Counted from the first letter of the stretch, positions 1 through 9,191 are shown. The stretch is 48,382 nt of DNA from Bacteroidales bacterium (GCA_028709785.1 JAQUTK010000029.1:1-48382); one strand, 5' to 3'. Program-made: numbers and translations. The notes: generated by a model from the letters alone, not told the origin.

Positions 1-2
1 GT

Positions 3-368
3 ATGGGTGGGTCGTTGAAGGATAAACTTCCCTCTTTTGATAGTGTGATGTTTGCAGATATGATCCAGGTGAATGAAAAGTCGATAACTATCGAGTCTTT
101 TAAGGAATTGAAAAACAAGGTTACTTACCTGACTAATAAAGAACTGAATCTTGTCTTTAAAGGTGGATGGGAAAACTACTACAAAATATACAAATACCAG
201 CCAATCATTAGATACTCCAGACCCGGGTTTAATGAAAGAAAGGATAGAGCTATGATTTATTATAGTAAGACAAAGGGAAGCCGTGCAGGAGTTGGATATA
301 TCATCATTCTTGAGAAAGTGGATGGGAAATGGATACAGAAAGATAGTTGTAATATCTGGGTTTCATAA
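3..368 (+). CDS. Hypothetical protein, probably the C-terminal part of a longer gene
   Basis: The reading frame is open to the window edge, so the ATG near base 3 is not necessarily the true start and the protein may begin upstream. The visible 121 residues show no signal peptide or membrane segment. They include a lysine-rich central part, a stretch of aromatic residues (ENYYKIYKYQPIIRYSRPG) and a C-terminal beta-rich segment (VGYIIILEKVDGKW) of a kind seen in small secreted or immunity-like Bacteroidetes proteins. I do not recognise the family. It runs convergently with btuG, and the two are separated by an imperfect hairpin with T-runs on both sides, a likely shared terminator. Coding status is likely given its position and the terminator; function is unknown. 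Confidence 0.55.
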   Translation: MGGSLKDKLPSFDSVMFADMIQVNEKSITIESFKELKNKVTYLTNKELNLVFKGGWENYYKIYKYQPIIRYSRPGFNERKDRAMIYYSKTKGSRAGVGYIIILEKVDGKWIQKDSCNIWVS

Positions 369-380
369 TCCTGTCAGAAC

Positions 381-428
381 AAAAAAAGCACCCGGTATCT
401 ACAAACTGAGAGACTAGGTACTTTTTTT
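381..428. terminator. Bidirectional terminator between the first gene and btuG
   Basis: An imperfect stem pairs 381-392 (seven A then GCACC) with 417-428 (GGTAC then seven T). An inner stem of about 6 bp closes an 8-nt loop. The A-run and T-run make it usable in both directions for the two converging genes. Confidence 0.55.
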
Positions 429-433
429 ATTGG

Positions 434-1519
434 TTATTGCTTTCCGATGAAGGCAATGGCGCAGGGATAGAGACCCACAGGGAATGAAGCCTCTTTGACT
501 CCGCTGTTCGAAATTAGAAAGGCTTCTCCATCTACCCCGTATCCTATGGCATCGGCAAGACATACGCTCCCGTTATAAGGACTGACAGCTAACGCATAGG
601 GATTTTTGAAGGTGATGGTATCGGCTGTGATATTGGAACTCATTTTTTGATTGAGAGTCAAATCATACAGTGAAACAGCTGATGGGATCGGTTGCCAGTT
701 TGCATCATATTCAGACGCGTAATAGAAAATAGTATGTGCATCTTTGACAGCATAATTACCCACCGAGAAACCGTTGACAAGGGTAATTTCATCTGTTTGT
801 GTATTAATGGTCTGCATGCCGCCTGCCACATCTCCATAGTTGCCTATTGACTGAAGCATCAGGGTATTATCATCTACTTTCTGAAACTTTGAAGGATTAA
901 CGATGACCTCTTTTGTCTCAATCAGCGAGAGAGTCGACACATTGAATATGGAGATGGTCTTTTCATAAACCGGGCTGTGATGTCCTCCGGAATTTGCTAC
1001 ATAAATCTTATGATTGGAAACCGCGATACCTTCCGGATTGAGACCTGTTGCAACAGTGGTTACCTCAAAAGTGGCCGTGTCAATCCGTGCCATATAACCG
1101 GTATAAAGTGTAACATAAGCGTATCCGCCATCAAAAGCAATGTGTCGGGGCTGTGGAAGAGAGAGTTGCTTAACTGATACACAGGTAGCTGCATTGACTA
1201 TCTCTAACGTATTTTCTCCTGAGACAGTTATCCAAAGTTTAGAACCATAAAGTCCCATATCTTGTGCCAGTTCACCAAGGTTGCGTCCGTTTACGCTTAA
1301 GAATTCATCTTCATTCGTGGTTTTTGAATCAATATCATAACTTGTCAAAGAGGAATTACCTCCGCCCCAACTGCCCTGATTCAATACATAAACTTTACTA
1401 TTGGAGGTGTAATCAACAACTGATCTTGAGATGTCCTGATCATCTTCCGAACAGGAGGTCAGAAACAGGCTGCTTCCGGATAACAGAATCGCCAAACTAA
1501 ATAGGTACTTCTTTTTCAT
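434..1519 (-). CDS. btuG: BtuG-like surface lipoprotein, vitamin B12 capture
   Basis: A 361-residue lipoprotein: a lysine start, a hydrophobic segment and a lipobox LTSC with Cys23, followed by acidic residues (SEDDQD) that in Bacteroidetes favour display on the cell surface. The rest reads as a beta-propeller of the YncE/DUF5074 type, with recurring units such as KLWITVSGENTLEIVN and KIYVANSGG. Known family: BtuG proteins of gut Bacteroides are seven-bladed propellers that sit on BtuB and bind cobalamin extremely tightly before handing it over. The gene lies only 16 bp downstream of btuB, and both are behind a cobalamin riboswitch, so the B12 role rests on context as well as fold. No other B12 uptake genes are in view. 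The exact propeller count is inferred, not counted. Confidence 0.85.
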   Translation of the reverse strand: MKKKYLFSLAILLSGSSLFLTSCSEDDQDISRSVVDYTSNSKVYVLNQGSWGGGNSSLTSYDIDSKTTNEDEFLSVNGRNLGELAQDMGLYGSKLWITVSGENTLEIVNAATCVSVKQLSLPQPRHIAFDGGYAYVTLYTGYMARIDTATFEVTTVATGLNPEGIAVSNHKIYVANSGGHHSPVYEKTISIFNVSTLSLIETKEVIVNPSKFQKVDDNTLMLQSIGNYGDVAGGMQTINTQTDEITLVNGFSVGNYAVKDAHTIFYYASEYDANWQPIPSAVSLYDLTLNQKMSSNITADTITFKNPYALAVSPYNGSVCLADAIGYGVDGEAFLISNSGVKEASFPVGLYPCAIAFIGKQ

Positions 1520-1535
1520 TTTTTATATGGATTGA

Positions 1536-3530
1536 TTAATAATTATAACTCACTGATAACCGATAGGAACGACCCGGCATCGGGAAGTTGCGTACCAGTT
1601 CGTAGTTGGAATCGAACATATTGATGCATTCTGCCTGCAAGTGAATCGTGGATTGATCTATATGAAAGGCATGCGATAGTGTGATACTGTGCTCCTGATA
1701 GGCTTCTACTTCGTTGGTCTTTTTGTTTTGTGGAAGATAATAGCGTTTACCGGATGCAAACATATTATAGGATACTACAAACCAGGGCGATGTGTATGAT
1801 GCATGTCCGTTGCAAGAGTGTCGGGGAGTATATGGAAGCTGATCGCCGTATGTACGGGATGTCTTTTCGGTTATATCAATGGCTTTTTGATAGGTATATC
1901 CTCCGGAAAGGGCGAGAGTATGGCCGGTAATAAGATCGATATCAGCAGCCATGGTCAGTTCGACTCCTTTGATCTCAACGGCGCCATAATTGAGTACGGA
2001 CCAGTTGAACATATTGCCACGGGGCACCGTCACTATTTTATCATCCACCCTGTTGTAATAGGTGTCTGCGGTGAAAGAAAGGTAGGAAAGCAGTCCGCTG
2101 AAATCATCTGCATATGTGACTCCCACGTTGACTTGTCTGGCTTTTTCGGGCACCAGATCTCTGTTTCCTACTCTTTCGAAATAGAGGTCGTTAAAGCTTG
2201 GCGCACGGAAATTTTCTTTGTACATGGCACGAAGACGCAACGGTTTCCAACCCGGCGACGCGGAAAGTGAGAATGTCGGAGAGAGGCGGATGTAGTCATG
2301 ACCTCCTTTGTTGAGAGTTACTTTTTCATCGACGGATGTGAATAACATACTTCCTGTTGCATTGATTGCTTTGGTTGCATAAGCAACGGCTAGAACTGAC
2401 TGCGAGGTGTTTCGTTGGGGCGCACCTGAAGTCATATAATTGGTATAAAGATACTGATGTGTATAATCGGTGGCAACAGATGCCTGCAAGCAAGAACTGA
2501 GGTCCATCTTGCCTGCTACTGAAAGATAGGAGATACGCTGCGTATAACGGTCATCTTCACTGATCTGTGCAGGATCGTCATTCGTGTAGCGGGTATAAAG
2601 ATAACTATACTTACTGTTGACAAGCAGCGCAAAAGGCCCAAAGGGCTGCTCATAACGTACCTGCGCAAAAAGAGTACGGTCATCGAGTCGCTGAATATAG
2701 TTATCGGTATAATACTTGACAGTGCCTGGCAATCCTCTGTCGGACCAAAAGCCATATCCTTTTGCCTTAAGTGATCCACCGGAGGAAAGGTTGTAATAGA
2801 TATTCAGTTCGGTGTTAATCTGGTCGACGTCTGAATTTCTGCGATTTCTGTGTACCGTGGAATCTCCATTGCGGAGAGCATAAGGATAGTCACCCTCTGC
2901 TTTTTGCCACTCGGCATGAGCTGTAAGAGAAAGACGGTCAGAAACTTTTTGTTCGATGCGTAAAGAGGGCATCACATAACCAAAGGACCCGGTTTTCAGA
3001 GCAGCCTGCAAATTAACTGGTTTGCCCGGGGTAAAGTACGGATCACAGGTGACAATACTCAATACTCCTGCCGAAGCAAAGAGCGCGGCAGGCTGAAAAA
3101 TGGTTTCGTTCTGACCAATAGTCAGAGAGAGCAGTTTGACATTCGTAAGGGTATAACGGCTGATGTCGATCTGTCCGGTCTGACAATCGTTGAGGGTGAC
3201 TCCATCGTAGGAAACAGCGGTATGATTGGCCCCCAGACTACGGATAGAAACAGTCTTCATACCTCCTATTCCACCATAATCTTTGACTGTAACTCCGGAA
3301 AATCGCTTGACGGCATCAGAGAGCTGAGAGGCATTGATCTGACTCAACTCATTACCGGAAAGTGACTGTACCGGAAAGGAAGAGATAAAAGAAGAGGGTG
3401 TGCTGGTTTCAATGACTTCAACGACCGGAAGTCTATGCACACGAAGCGTGTCATCTTCCCCTGGGAAAGCATCAAACAGTGGTAGCAAACAAACTACCGC
3501 GACAAAAAAACTTCTTTTTCTACCAAACAT
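1536..3530 (-). CDS. btuB: TonB-dependent outer-membrane cobalamin receptor BtuB
   Basis: A 664-residue TonB-dependent receptor. It has an N-terminal signal peptide of about 24 residues, a probable TonB box in PVVEVIET, a plug domain at about 45-165 (SLSGNELSQI, VSIRSLGANHTAVSYDGV), then a beta-barrel ending in alternating aromatic residues (SYRLSVSYNY), as expected for outer-membrane insertion. It brings vitamin B12 across the outer membrane using TonB energy. Assignment to BtuB rather than another TonB receptor follows from the cobalamin riboswitch in its 300-nt leader and from the BtuG-like gene directly downstream. The length is slightly above the E. coli protein (about 600 residues), normal for Bacteroides. 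Expression should be switched off when cobalamin is plentiful. Confidence 0.9.
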   Translation of the reverse strand: MFGRKRSFFVAVVCLLPLFDAFPGEDDTLRVHRLPVVEVIETSTPSSFISSFPVQSLSGNELSQINASQLSDAVKRFSGVTVKDYGGIGGMKTVSIRSLGANHTAVSYDGVTLNDCQTGQIDISRYTLTNVKLLSLTIGQNETIFQPAALFASAGVLSIVTCDPYFTPGKPVNLQAALKTGSFGYVMPSLRIEQKVSDRLSLTAHAEWQKAEGDYPYALRNGDSTVHRNRRNSDVDQINTELNIYYNLSSGGSLKAKGYGFWSDRGLPGTVKYYTDNYIQRLDDRTLFAQVRYEQPFGPFALLVNSKYSYLYTRYTNDDPAQISEDDRYTQRISYLSVAGKMDLSSCLQASVATDYTHQYLYTNYMTSGAPQRNTSQSVLAVAYATKAINATGSMLFTSVDEKVTLNKGGHDYIRLSPTFSLSASPGWKPLRLRAMYKENFRAPSFNDLYFERVGNRDLVPEKARQVNVGVTYADDFSGLLSYLSFTADTYYNRVDDKIVTVPRGNMFNWSVLNYGAVEIKGVELTMAADIDLITGHTLALSGGYTYQKAIDITEKTSRTYGDQLPYTPRHSCNGHASYTSPWFVVSYNMFASGKRYYLPQNKKTNEVEAYQEHSITLSHAFHIDQSTIHLQAECINMFDSNYELVRNFPMPGRSYRLSVSYNY

Positions 3531-3562
3531 AATTAACCGGACAAATGTTTATGCAACAAATG

Positions 3563-3594
3563 CCAGTTCGAGGCGATGAAATAGTTCTAACTGG
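3563..3594 (-). promoter_or_regulatory. Candidate expression-platform hairpin of the btuB leader
   Basis: Downstream of the aptamer, CCAGTT (3563-3568) can pair with AACTGG (3589-3594), about 32 nt before the btuB ATG. No T-run follows, so if it is the switching element it more likely acts on translation or on RNA folding near the start than as an intrinsic terminator. Role inferred only from position. Confidence 0.35.
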
Positions 3595-3653
3595 GAACAA
3601 AGACCCATCCAGAAGTAAGCATCCAGCTCTTTCCTCGAAAGCTGACAAATACA

Positions 3654-3834
3654 CGAATCCGGCAGGTCTTCTGACTTACTCCCCTCTCTGGATGTCTTCC
3701 CATGCGATGAAGCACAGTGACTAAGCAGATTCCATGAGGTATATGGAGATTACAGCAGCGGGACTGTCCGGGATTTTCACCCGGTTCCCTTTTAATCTTT
3801 CTCCCAACGAAAGGGGAGAAAGAGACCGAAATCG
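3654..3834 (-). ncRNA. Cobalamin riboswitch aptamer (minus strand)
   Basis: Read on the minus strand, the leader carries the recognised cobalamin-aptamer blocks in order: GGGAACCGGGTGAAAATCCC, then GACAGTCCCGCTGCTGTAA, then CACTGTG, then ATGGGAAG, and the B12 box GTCAGAAGACCTGCCGG at about 3660-3676. The P1 stem closes with CGATTTCGG (3826-3834) against CCGGATTCG (3654-3662), 9 positions with one mismatch and one G-U. It lies upstream of btuB and starts close to the predicted transcription start. Confidence 0.93.
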
Positions 3835-3837
3835 CAG

Positions 3838-3845
3838 CAAAGATA
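3838..3845 (-). promoter_or_regulatory. Promoter -7 box of the btuB-btuG operon
   Basis: The minus strand reads TATCTTTG, a full match to the Bacteroides -7 consensus TAnnTTTG. A weak TTTTCG about 18 bp further upstream could serve as the -33 element. Transcription would start within a few bases of the riboswitch P1 stem. Confidence 0.6.
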
Positions 3846-3885
3846 CTATATTGTTTCGAAAACGAAAACTTTTGCGGAAAAGATA

Positions 3886-6246
3886 TTAATCCTCATAATA
3901 TTCCATGGGCTCTTCACCATCAAACTCAGGTTCGGGAGTAGCACATGGATTACGGTATTCCTCCGGCACATCAAACTTTTCATCCTGAGAATAGCCCAGT
4001 TCCGGATCTTTATACACCTTATTCATATAGATAGCCCAAACTGGAAGCGAAAGATTGGCACCCTGTCCGTCAACCATATTATTGAAGTGGATATCACGGT
4101 CCTCACCACCTACCCATACTCCCGATACCAGACTTGGGGTAAATCCCATGAACCACGCGTCAGAGTTACGCTGAGTCGTTCCTGTCTTTCCACCCATCTG
4201 GGCCCTGATATTGTAAAGACTGCCACGTACACGCATACCGGTACCCTGATTAATGACTGCCTGCAACATGTCTAACATCTTATAGGAGGTTTCTTCACTG
4301 AACACTTCATACACTTGTGGCACAAAATTGGCAATCACATTACCCCGGTTATCTTCAATACGAGTGACAAAAAGTGGCTCACATCGCACACCTTTATTTG
4401 CAAAAGCAGTATAGGCGCTGACCATCTCACCAACAGACACATCACACGGTCCAAGACACAAGGAAATAACAGGGTCAATCTTATTTTTCAGTCCGAAAGA
4501 GTGTAAAAGACTCACAAAGCCTTCGGGAGAGAGCTTGCTCATCACGTAAGCAGAAATCCAGTTATTGGAATTGGCAAGTCCCCATTTCAGGGTGACCATC
4601 TCTCCCATCCGTTTCTTTGACGAATTTCTGGGTGTCCATGGCGTTCCATTGGCATCAAAATAGGTTTGCTGAGCATTTAACGCCTCATCACACGGAGTAA
4701 AGCCATTTTCCATGGCAAAAGTATACAGGTATGGTTTAATGGTAGAACCCACCTGACGACGACCGACCATAGCCATATCGTACTGGAAATAACGAAAATC
4801 AGGACCGCCGACGTACGCTTTTACATGTCCGGTGCGTGGATCCATGGACATGAAACCGACACGAAGGAAGGTCTTCTGATAACGGATGGAATCCATCGGG
4901 GTCATGACAGTGTCAATAATTCCGTCATAGGAAAAGAGACGCATATCTGTCGGAGTATTAAACGCTTTGCGAATCTCTTGCTCACTGCATCCTGCCTTTT
5001 TCATTCCTCTGTACCGGTCTGATAGCTTCATGGAACGGTCAAGTATGGTACGGATCTCTTCCGGCGTCAGCTGATTGGAGAAGGGGCGATAAGATTTGTT
5101 TTGTTTCTCTTTTGAGAACTTCGGTTGTATTTTATCGCCGATATGACTACGTATAGCCTCTTCTGCATAGGTCTGCATTCTAGAATCTATAGTAGTAAAG
5201 ATCTTGAGTCCGTCGGCAGAAATGTTATAATAATCTCCGTTCGCTTTTGTATTCTTATTACACCATCCATAAAGCGGATTAGTCTCCCACGCTAATGAGT
5301 CTTCATGGTATTTCTGCATCTGCCAGGAGGCATAATTTCGGCGCACCGGCTCCTTGGCTGTCATTATCATCCGGAGGTATTCACGAAAATAGGGCGCTAA
5401 TCCTTCTTTATGATCCACCTTATTATATTTAACAATCATCGGAAGCACCTTTATTGAGTCGCACTCCTCTTGGGTAATGATACCCGCTTTACGCATCTGA
5501 TCAAGCACGACATCACGTCGTCCCCGTGTAAGATCCTTGCGACGAACAGGATTAAAATAGGACGGATTTTTGCACATACCAACCAAGGTAGCTGCTTCCT
5601 GAATATTCAGCTTTTTAGGTGACTTATCAAAATAGACTTGTGCAGCAGTCTTGATACCTACGGCATTATTGAGAAAATCAAATTTATTGAGATACATCGC
5701 AATGATCTCTTCTTTCGTATAGAGCCTCTCCAACTGTACGGCAATGACCCATTCAATCGGCTTCTGAAACATGCGCTCCATCACATTATCGGCAGCTGGT
5801 GAAAAGAGTTGCTTGGCGAGCTGCTGCGTAATCGTACTACCTCCACCGGCGTTCTTCTGGCGAAAGATACCTCTTTTGACGATGGCACGTACTAACGCAA
5901 TCGCATCAATTCCGGAATGAGACTCAAAACGAACATCCTCAGTAGCAATCAATGCATTTACAATATTGGGAGACAAGTCTTTGTAATCCACCCAGACACG
6001 GTTTCCTTTGTCTGTGGAATAACGTCCAAGTACTTGCATATCGACAGAGTAGATTTCGGAGGCAAACTTATTCTTCGGATTTTCAAGATCCTCTACAGGT
6101 GGCATATAACCTATTTTCCCATTTGCAATCAAAAGGAAGAGGATCACAAATACCACAACAATCGCAACAAAAAAAACCCAGATTGATAAAATCAGCCCAA
6201 GATAACGGGGCTTTTTGCCGGAATTTACTTTTTTCTCTTTTTCCAT
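3886..6246 (-). CDS. mrcA: Class A penicillin-binding protein (PBP1A type)
   Basis: A 786-residue bifunctional peptidoglycan synthase. A single membrane anchor lies at about residues 17-41. The glycosyltransferase family 51 domain follows, with the catalytic Glu103 in ATEDVRFESHSGID and the GGGSTITQQLAKQLF motif at 134-148. The transpeptidase domain carries the active-site Ser501 (STIK), SNN at 560-562 and KTGT at 687-690. It polymerises glycan strands from lipid II and cross-links the peptides on the periplasmic face. All catalytic motifs are intact and the length is normal for Bacteroidetes. The C-terminus is acidic (PEFDGEEPMEYYED). It is transcribed alone, divergent from pyrB. The symbol mrcA is used by function; ponA and pbp1A are equivalent names. 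Confidence 0.93.
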   Translation of the reverse strand: MEKEKKVNSGKKPRYLGLILSIWVFFVAIVVVFVILFLLIANGKIGYMPPVEDLENPKNKFASEIYSVDMQVLGRYSTDKGNRVWVDYKDLSPNIVNALIATEDVRFESHSGIDAIALVRAIVKRGIFRQKNAGGGSTITQQLAKQLFSPAADNVMERMFQKPIEWVIAVQLERLYTKEEIIAMYLNKFDFLNNAVGIKTAAQVYFDKSPKKLNIQEAATLVGMCKNPSYFNPVRRKDLTRGRRDVVLDQMRKAGIITQEECDSIKVLPMIVKYNKVDHKEGLAPYFREYLRMIMTAKEPVRRNYASWQMQKYHEDSLAWETNPLYGWCNKNTKANGDYYNISADGLKIFTTIDSRMQTYAEEAIRSHIGDKIQPKFSKEKQNKSYRPFSNQLTPEEIRTILDRSMKLSDRYRGMKKAGCSEQEIRKAFNTPTDMRLFSYDGIIDTVMTPMDSIRYQKTFLRVGFMSMDPRTGHVKAYVGGPDFRYFQYDMAMVGRRQVGSTIKPYLYTFAMENGFTPCDEALNAQQTYFDANGTPWTPRNSSKKRMGEMVTLKWGLANSNNWISAYVMSKLSPEGFVSLLHSFGLKNKIDPVISLCLGPCDVSVGEMVSAYTAFANKGVRCEPLFVTRIEDNRGNVIANFVPQVYEVFSEETSYKMLDMLQAVINQGTGMRVRGSLYNIRAQMGGKTGTTQRNSDAWFMGFTPSLVSGVWVGGEDRDIHFNNMVDGQGANLSLPVWAIYMNKVYKDPELGYSQDEKFDVPEEYRNPCATPEPEFDGEEPMEYYED

Positions 6247-6283
6247 TGTATGCTTGTTATTCGGATATACTGAATATTGGGAA

Positions 6284-6291
6284 CAAAAGTA
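6284..6291 (-). promoter_or_regulatory. Candidate -7 box for the PBP1A gene
   Basis: The minus strand reads TACTTTTG, a full match to TAnnTTTG, about 38 bp before the ATG. I see no clear -33 TTTG. Confidence 0.45.
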
Positions 6292-6377
6292 AGCTATTTA
6301 TCGGATATAGAGAAGAAAAAGAAAGAGGTTGTCACTAAAAAGGAACACAAATAGATACAGGATAGGGGGATTTATAC

Positions 6378-6385
6378 TATTTTTG
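6378..6385 (+). promoter_or_regulatory. Candidate -7 box for pyrBI
   Basis: TATTTTTG matches TAnnTTTG and sits 54 bp before the pyrB ATG in the 193-bp divergent gap. No clear -33 element and no PyrR-type or UTP-attenuation hairpin was seen in this leader. Confidence 0.45.
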
Positions 6386-6439
6386 TGGAATAAAATGGTT
6401 AACAAAAAGAATACTATTCGATACTAATAACCGAACAAT

Positions 6440-7348
6440 ATGAATGCCAATAGCTTCGTGTCTATTTATGATGTTTCTAAAGAGAAAATCATCGAACTTC
6501 TTGAAAGTGCAAAAAGATTTGAGGAAAATCCTAATCAGGATCTATTACACGGAAAAATTGTAGCCACCCTGTTTTTTGAACCTTCTACCCGTACCCGTTT
6601 GAGCTTTGAAACGGCTGTAAACAGGCTAGGTGGACGTGTAATCGGTTTTTCTGATGCTTCTACAACGAGTTCGTCAAAAGGAGAAACCTTAAAAGATACG
6701 ATTACAATGGTGAGTGGATATGCTGATCTGATCATCATGCGACACTATCTGGACGGAGCTGCCAGGTATGCCTCGGAAATCTCTTCAATTCCCATTATCA
6801 ATGCCGGAGATGGCTCCAACCAGCATCCATCACAAACAATGCTGGATCTTTATTCCATTTTTAAAACACAGGGCACACTGGAAAATCTCAACATCTGTAT
6901 GGTGGGCGATCTGAAATATGGACGCACAGTACACTCCCTGCTTATGGCACTGTCAAAATTTAATCCTACATTTCGCTTTGTCGCTCCTGAAGAACTTAAA
7001 ATGCCTCTTGAATATAAGATTTTCTGCGATAACAACAACATCAATTACTCGGAGCATACAGATCTGATGGAGGTGATTGATGAAGCCGACATACTTTATA
7101 TGACAAGGGTACAGCGGGAACGTTTCATCGATCTGATGGAATATGAGAAGGTGAAAAATTGCTATATTCTCAAAAACAAGATGCTTGATCATACGAAAGA
7201 GAATCTCAAAGTATTACATCCACTTCCGAGAGTCAATGAGATCGAATCGGATGTTGACTCAAATCCAAAAGCATACTATTTCCAACAGGCTCGCAACGGG
7301 GTGTTTGCCAGACAAGCAATCATCTGTGATGTACTGGGAATAAAATAA
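6440..7348 (+). CDS. pyrB: Aspartate carbamoyltransferase catalytic chain
   Basis: A 302-residue catalytic subunit that joins carbamoyl phosphate and aspartate in the committed step of pyrimidine synthesis. The carbamoyl-phosphate loop [13 protein letters not shown] is intact, with STRT at 49-52, and HPSQTMLDL and the HPLPRVNEI segment near the C-terminus are also present. The length matches the class with a separate regulatory chain, and pyrI follows 20 bp downstream, so the product should form the allosteric dodecamer in the cytoplasm. carB is far away in this window and carA is not present. Confidence 0.97.
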   Translation: MNANSFVSIYDVSKEKIIELLESAKRFEENPNQDLLHGKIVATLFFEPSTRTRLSFETAVNRLGGRVIGFSDASTTSSSKGETLKDTITMVSGYADLIIMRHYLDGAARYASEISSIPIINAGDGSNQHPSQTMLDLYSIFKTQGTLENLNICMVGDLKYGRTVHSLLMALSKFNPTFRFVAPEELKMPLEYKIFCDNNNINYSEHTDLMEVIDEADILYMTRVQRERFIDLMEYEKVKNCYILKNKMLDHTKENLKVLHPLPRVNEIESDVDSNPKAYYFQQARNGVFARQAIICDVLGIK

Positions 7349-7368
7349 AAAAACAGGAGACGTAGAGA

Positions 7369-7824
7369 ATGAATAAAAAAGAACTTCTGGTGGCAGGACT
7401 TCAAAATGGAACTGTCATCGACCACATACCTTCCGATCAATTGTTCAAAGTGGTATCGATGTTAAAACTGGACACGTTGAGTAATCCGATCACGATCGGC
7501 AACAATCTGATGAGCAAAAAGAGCGGCACAAAAGGAATCATCAAAGTGACGGATAAATACTTTGAGAAAAATGAGATTGACCGTGTGGCATTGATTGCTC
7601 CTCATGCCAAGCTAAACAGAATCGCTAATTATGAGGTTGTGGAGAAAAAAGAGCTGGAACTGCCCGACGAACTGATTGATATCGTAAAGTGCGCCAATCC
7701 GAAATGTATCAGCAACAAAGAGCCAATGGCTTCTCGCTTTGATGTCATTGATAAAAAGAATATCGTTGTCAAATGTCATTATTGTGAAAAGGCTCTCCAT
7801 AAAGACGACATTGTACTTCTATAA
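7369..7824 (+). CDS. pyrI: Aspartate carbamoyltransferase regulatory chain
   Basis: A 151-residue regulatory subunit. The N-terminal two-thirds is the nucleotide-binding domain that senses CTP and ATP. The C-terminal zinc domain has the four expected cysteines, C108-x4-C113 and C136-x2-C139, spaced as in E. coli PyrI. It holds catalytic trimers together and passes the end-product signal to them. It sits directly after pyrB and 15 bp before the next gene, so the three are probably one transcript. Confidence 0.97.
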   Translation: MNKKELLVAGLQNGTVIDHIPSDQLFKVVSMLKLDTLSNPITIGNNLMSKKSGTKGIIKVTDKYFEKNEIDRVALIAPHAKLNRIANYEVVEKKELELPDELIDIVKCANPKCISNKEPMASRFDVIDKKNIVVKCHYCEKALHKDDIVLL

Positions 7825-7839
7825 ACATAGCTTTAACTC

Positions 7840-8406
7840 ATGAAAGAGAACTGGAAACCGGGAACAATGGTCTATCCGCTTCCTGCTGTATTGATCAGCG
7901 TAGGTAGCAATAAAGAGGAATATAACCTGTTTACTGTGTCGTGGGTGGGGACAATCTGCACGGATCCGCCTATGTGCTATATCTCTGTACGTCCGGAACG
8001 TTATTCTTATCCGATTCTGAAAAAGAACATGGAGTTTGTCATCAATCTGACGACAAAAGAGATGGCGCTTGCGACAGACTGGTGTGGCGTACGGTCGGGT
8101 GCTAAGTATGATAAGTTTAAGGAGATGAAACTGACTCCGGGAAAGGCTTCCGTGGTGCAGGCTCCGATTGTCAGTGAATCGCCATTATGCATAGAGTGCC
8201 GGGTAAAAGAGGTCATTCCTCTGGGCACTCATGATATGTTTATATCAGAAGTGGTCAATATTCAGGCTGACGATAAGTACATAGACAAAGAAACGGGGAA
8301 ATTTGACCTCGCCGGCTCTAATCCGCTGGTCTATCTTCACGGCAACTATTACGAACTGGGTACTCTTATCGGAAAGTTTGGCTGGTCTGTTCAAAAGAAA
8401 AAGTAA
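7840..8406 (+). CDS. Flavin reductase-like FMN-binding protein (flavoredoxin type)
   Basis: A 188-residue protein with the flavin reductase-like split beta-barrel: an N-terminal PLPAVLISVGSNKEEYNLFTVSW segment that normally cradles FMN, then ISVRPERYSYPILKKNMEFVINL and a C-terminal closing strand. It is cytoplasmic, with no signal peptide. Members bind FMN and act as small NAD(P)H flavin reductases or electron carriers; the substrate here cannot be told. It follows pyrI by 15 bp, which suggests co-transcription with pyrBI. The next gene starts 2 bp after its stop. Confidence 0.85.
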   Translation: MKENWKPGTMVYPLPAVLISVGSNKEEYNLFTVSWVGTICTDPPMCYISVRPERYSYPILKKNMEFVINLTTKEMALATDWCGVRSGAKYDKFKEMKLTPGKASVVQAPIVSESPLCIECRVKEVIPLGTHDMFISEVVNIQADDKYIDKETGKFDLAGSNPLVYLHGNYYELGTLIGKFGWSVQKKK

Positions 8407-8408
8407 GG

Positions 8409-9137
8409 ATGAAAAGAGGATTCCTTCTGTTGATTGTTTTGTTTCTTTTATTTCCAACTGCGCATGGGCAGAAGAGTGAGCTAAGTAAAAGATCCGGGTT
8501 CCGCTTTGGAATCAAAACGGGAGTGACTTCATCCATGAACCTCATCAACAACTTGTCTGTTAACGGATCAGAAGTCGAACTGCCACAAAACAACTACAAA
8601 CTGGGATTTAAACTGGATCTGTTTGCCCGATATGATTTCAACAAGAAACATTTTATTCAACCTGAACTTTCGTATCAGGACAATCGTTGCCAGATCGAAT
8701 GTGATTATAACAAATTGACACGATCTTCATTAACTACTGATCAATCGGTATTTATAGACAGTCGAATCAAGTCCGTGGAGCTTCCTCTCCTGTATGGATA
8801 TTATTTCATCAATGACGGGCCATACACCTGTTCGGTATTGTTGGGCCCGAAGATCAAACACCCAATTAAAACAAGATATAATCTGGAGATAACGGGGATG
8901 GATACTCCGGGCAATGTTGTTGAAATACTCTACCCACTTAGCTATAGTGTGGTAGGCGGACTGAATATTACAGTGGGAAGTCTCTTTCTTGACTTCAGAT
9001 TAGAAAAAGGACTTTCCAATATCTCAAAAAGAGTGGAAATACCTTCATCATTAAGTACTGATCCAACTATACTTCAGAATATGATCTTCAGACGAACCAG
9101 CGAAGCAATTAGTTTTACAGCAGGATTCATTTTTTGA
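8409..9137 (+). CDS. PorT-family outer-membrane beta-barrel protein
   Basis: A 242-residue secreted protein with a signal peptide ending near AHG-Q (residue 20). Alternating beta strands follow, typical of small outer-membrane barrels of the PorT/OmpW-like type in Bacteroidetes (GFRFGIKTGVTSSMNL, YKLGFKLDLFARYDF, SVVGGLNITVGSLFLDFRLEKGL), with the last strand ending in F (ISFTAGFIF). The start lies 2 bp after the flavin reductase stop, so it may be read from the same transcript. Function is unknown; PorT itself belongs to the type IX secretion machinery, but most family members have no known role. It converges with a second, shorter barrel gene. Confidence 0.75.
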   Translation: MKRGFLLLIVLFLLFPTAHGQKSELSKRSGFRFGIKTGVTSSMNLINNLSVNGSEVELPQNNYKLGFKLDLFARYDFNKKHFIQPELSYQDNRCQIECDYNKLTRSSLTTDQSVFIDSRIKSVELPLLYGYYFINDGPYTCSVLLGPKIKHPIKTRYNLEITGMDTPGNVVEILYPLSYSVVGGLNITVGSLFLDFRLEKGLSNISKRVEIPSSLSTDPTILQNMIFRRTSEAISFTAGFIF

Positions 9138-9191
9138 GCTCAATAGAGAAAAACCTCTTACAAGGTGGTGTCATCAGTTATTATCTGGTGG

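Noticed and set aside
1803..2270. A 155-residue plus-strand frame inside btuB
   Set aside because: Antisense to the TonB receptor barrel; no recognisable protein features.
6247..6439. A pyrimidine-sensing attenuator before pyrB
   Set aside because: No hairpin followed by a T-run or leader peptide with a suitable pattern was found in the 193-bp gap.
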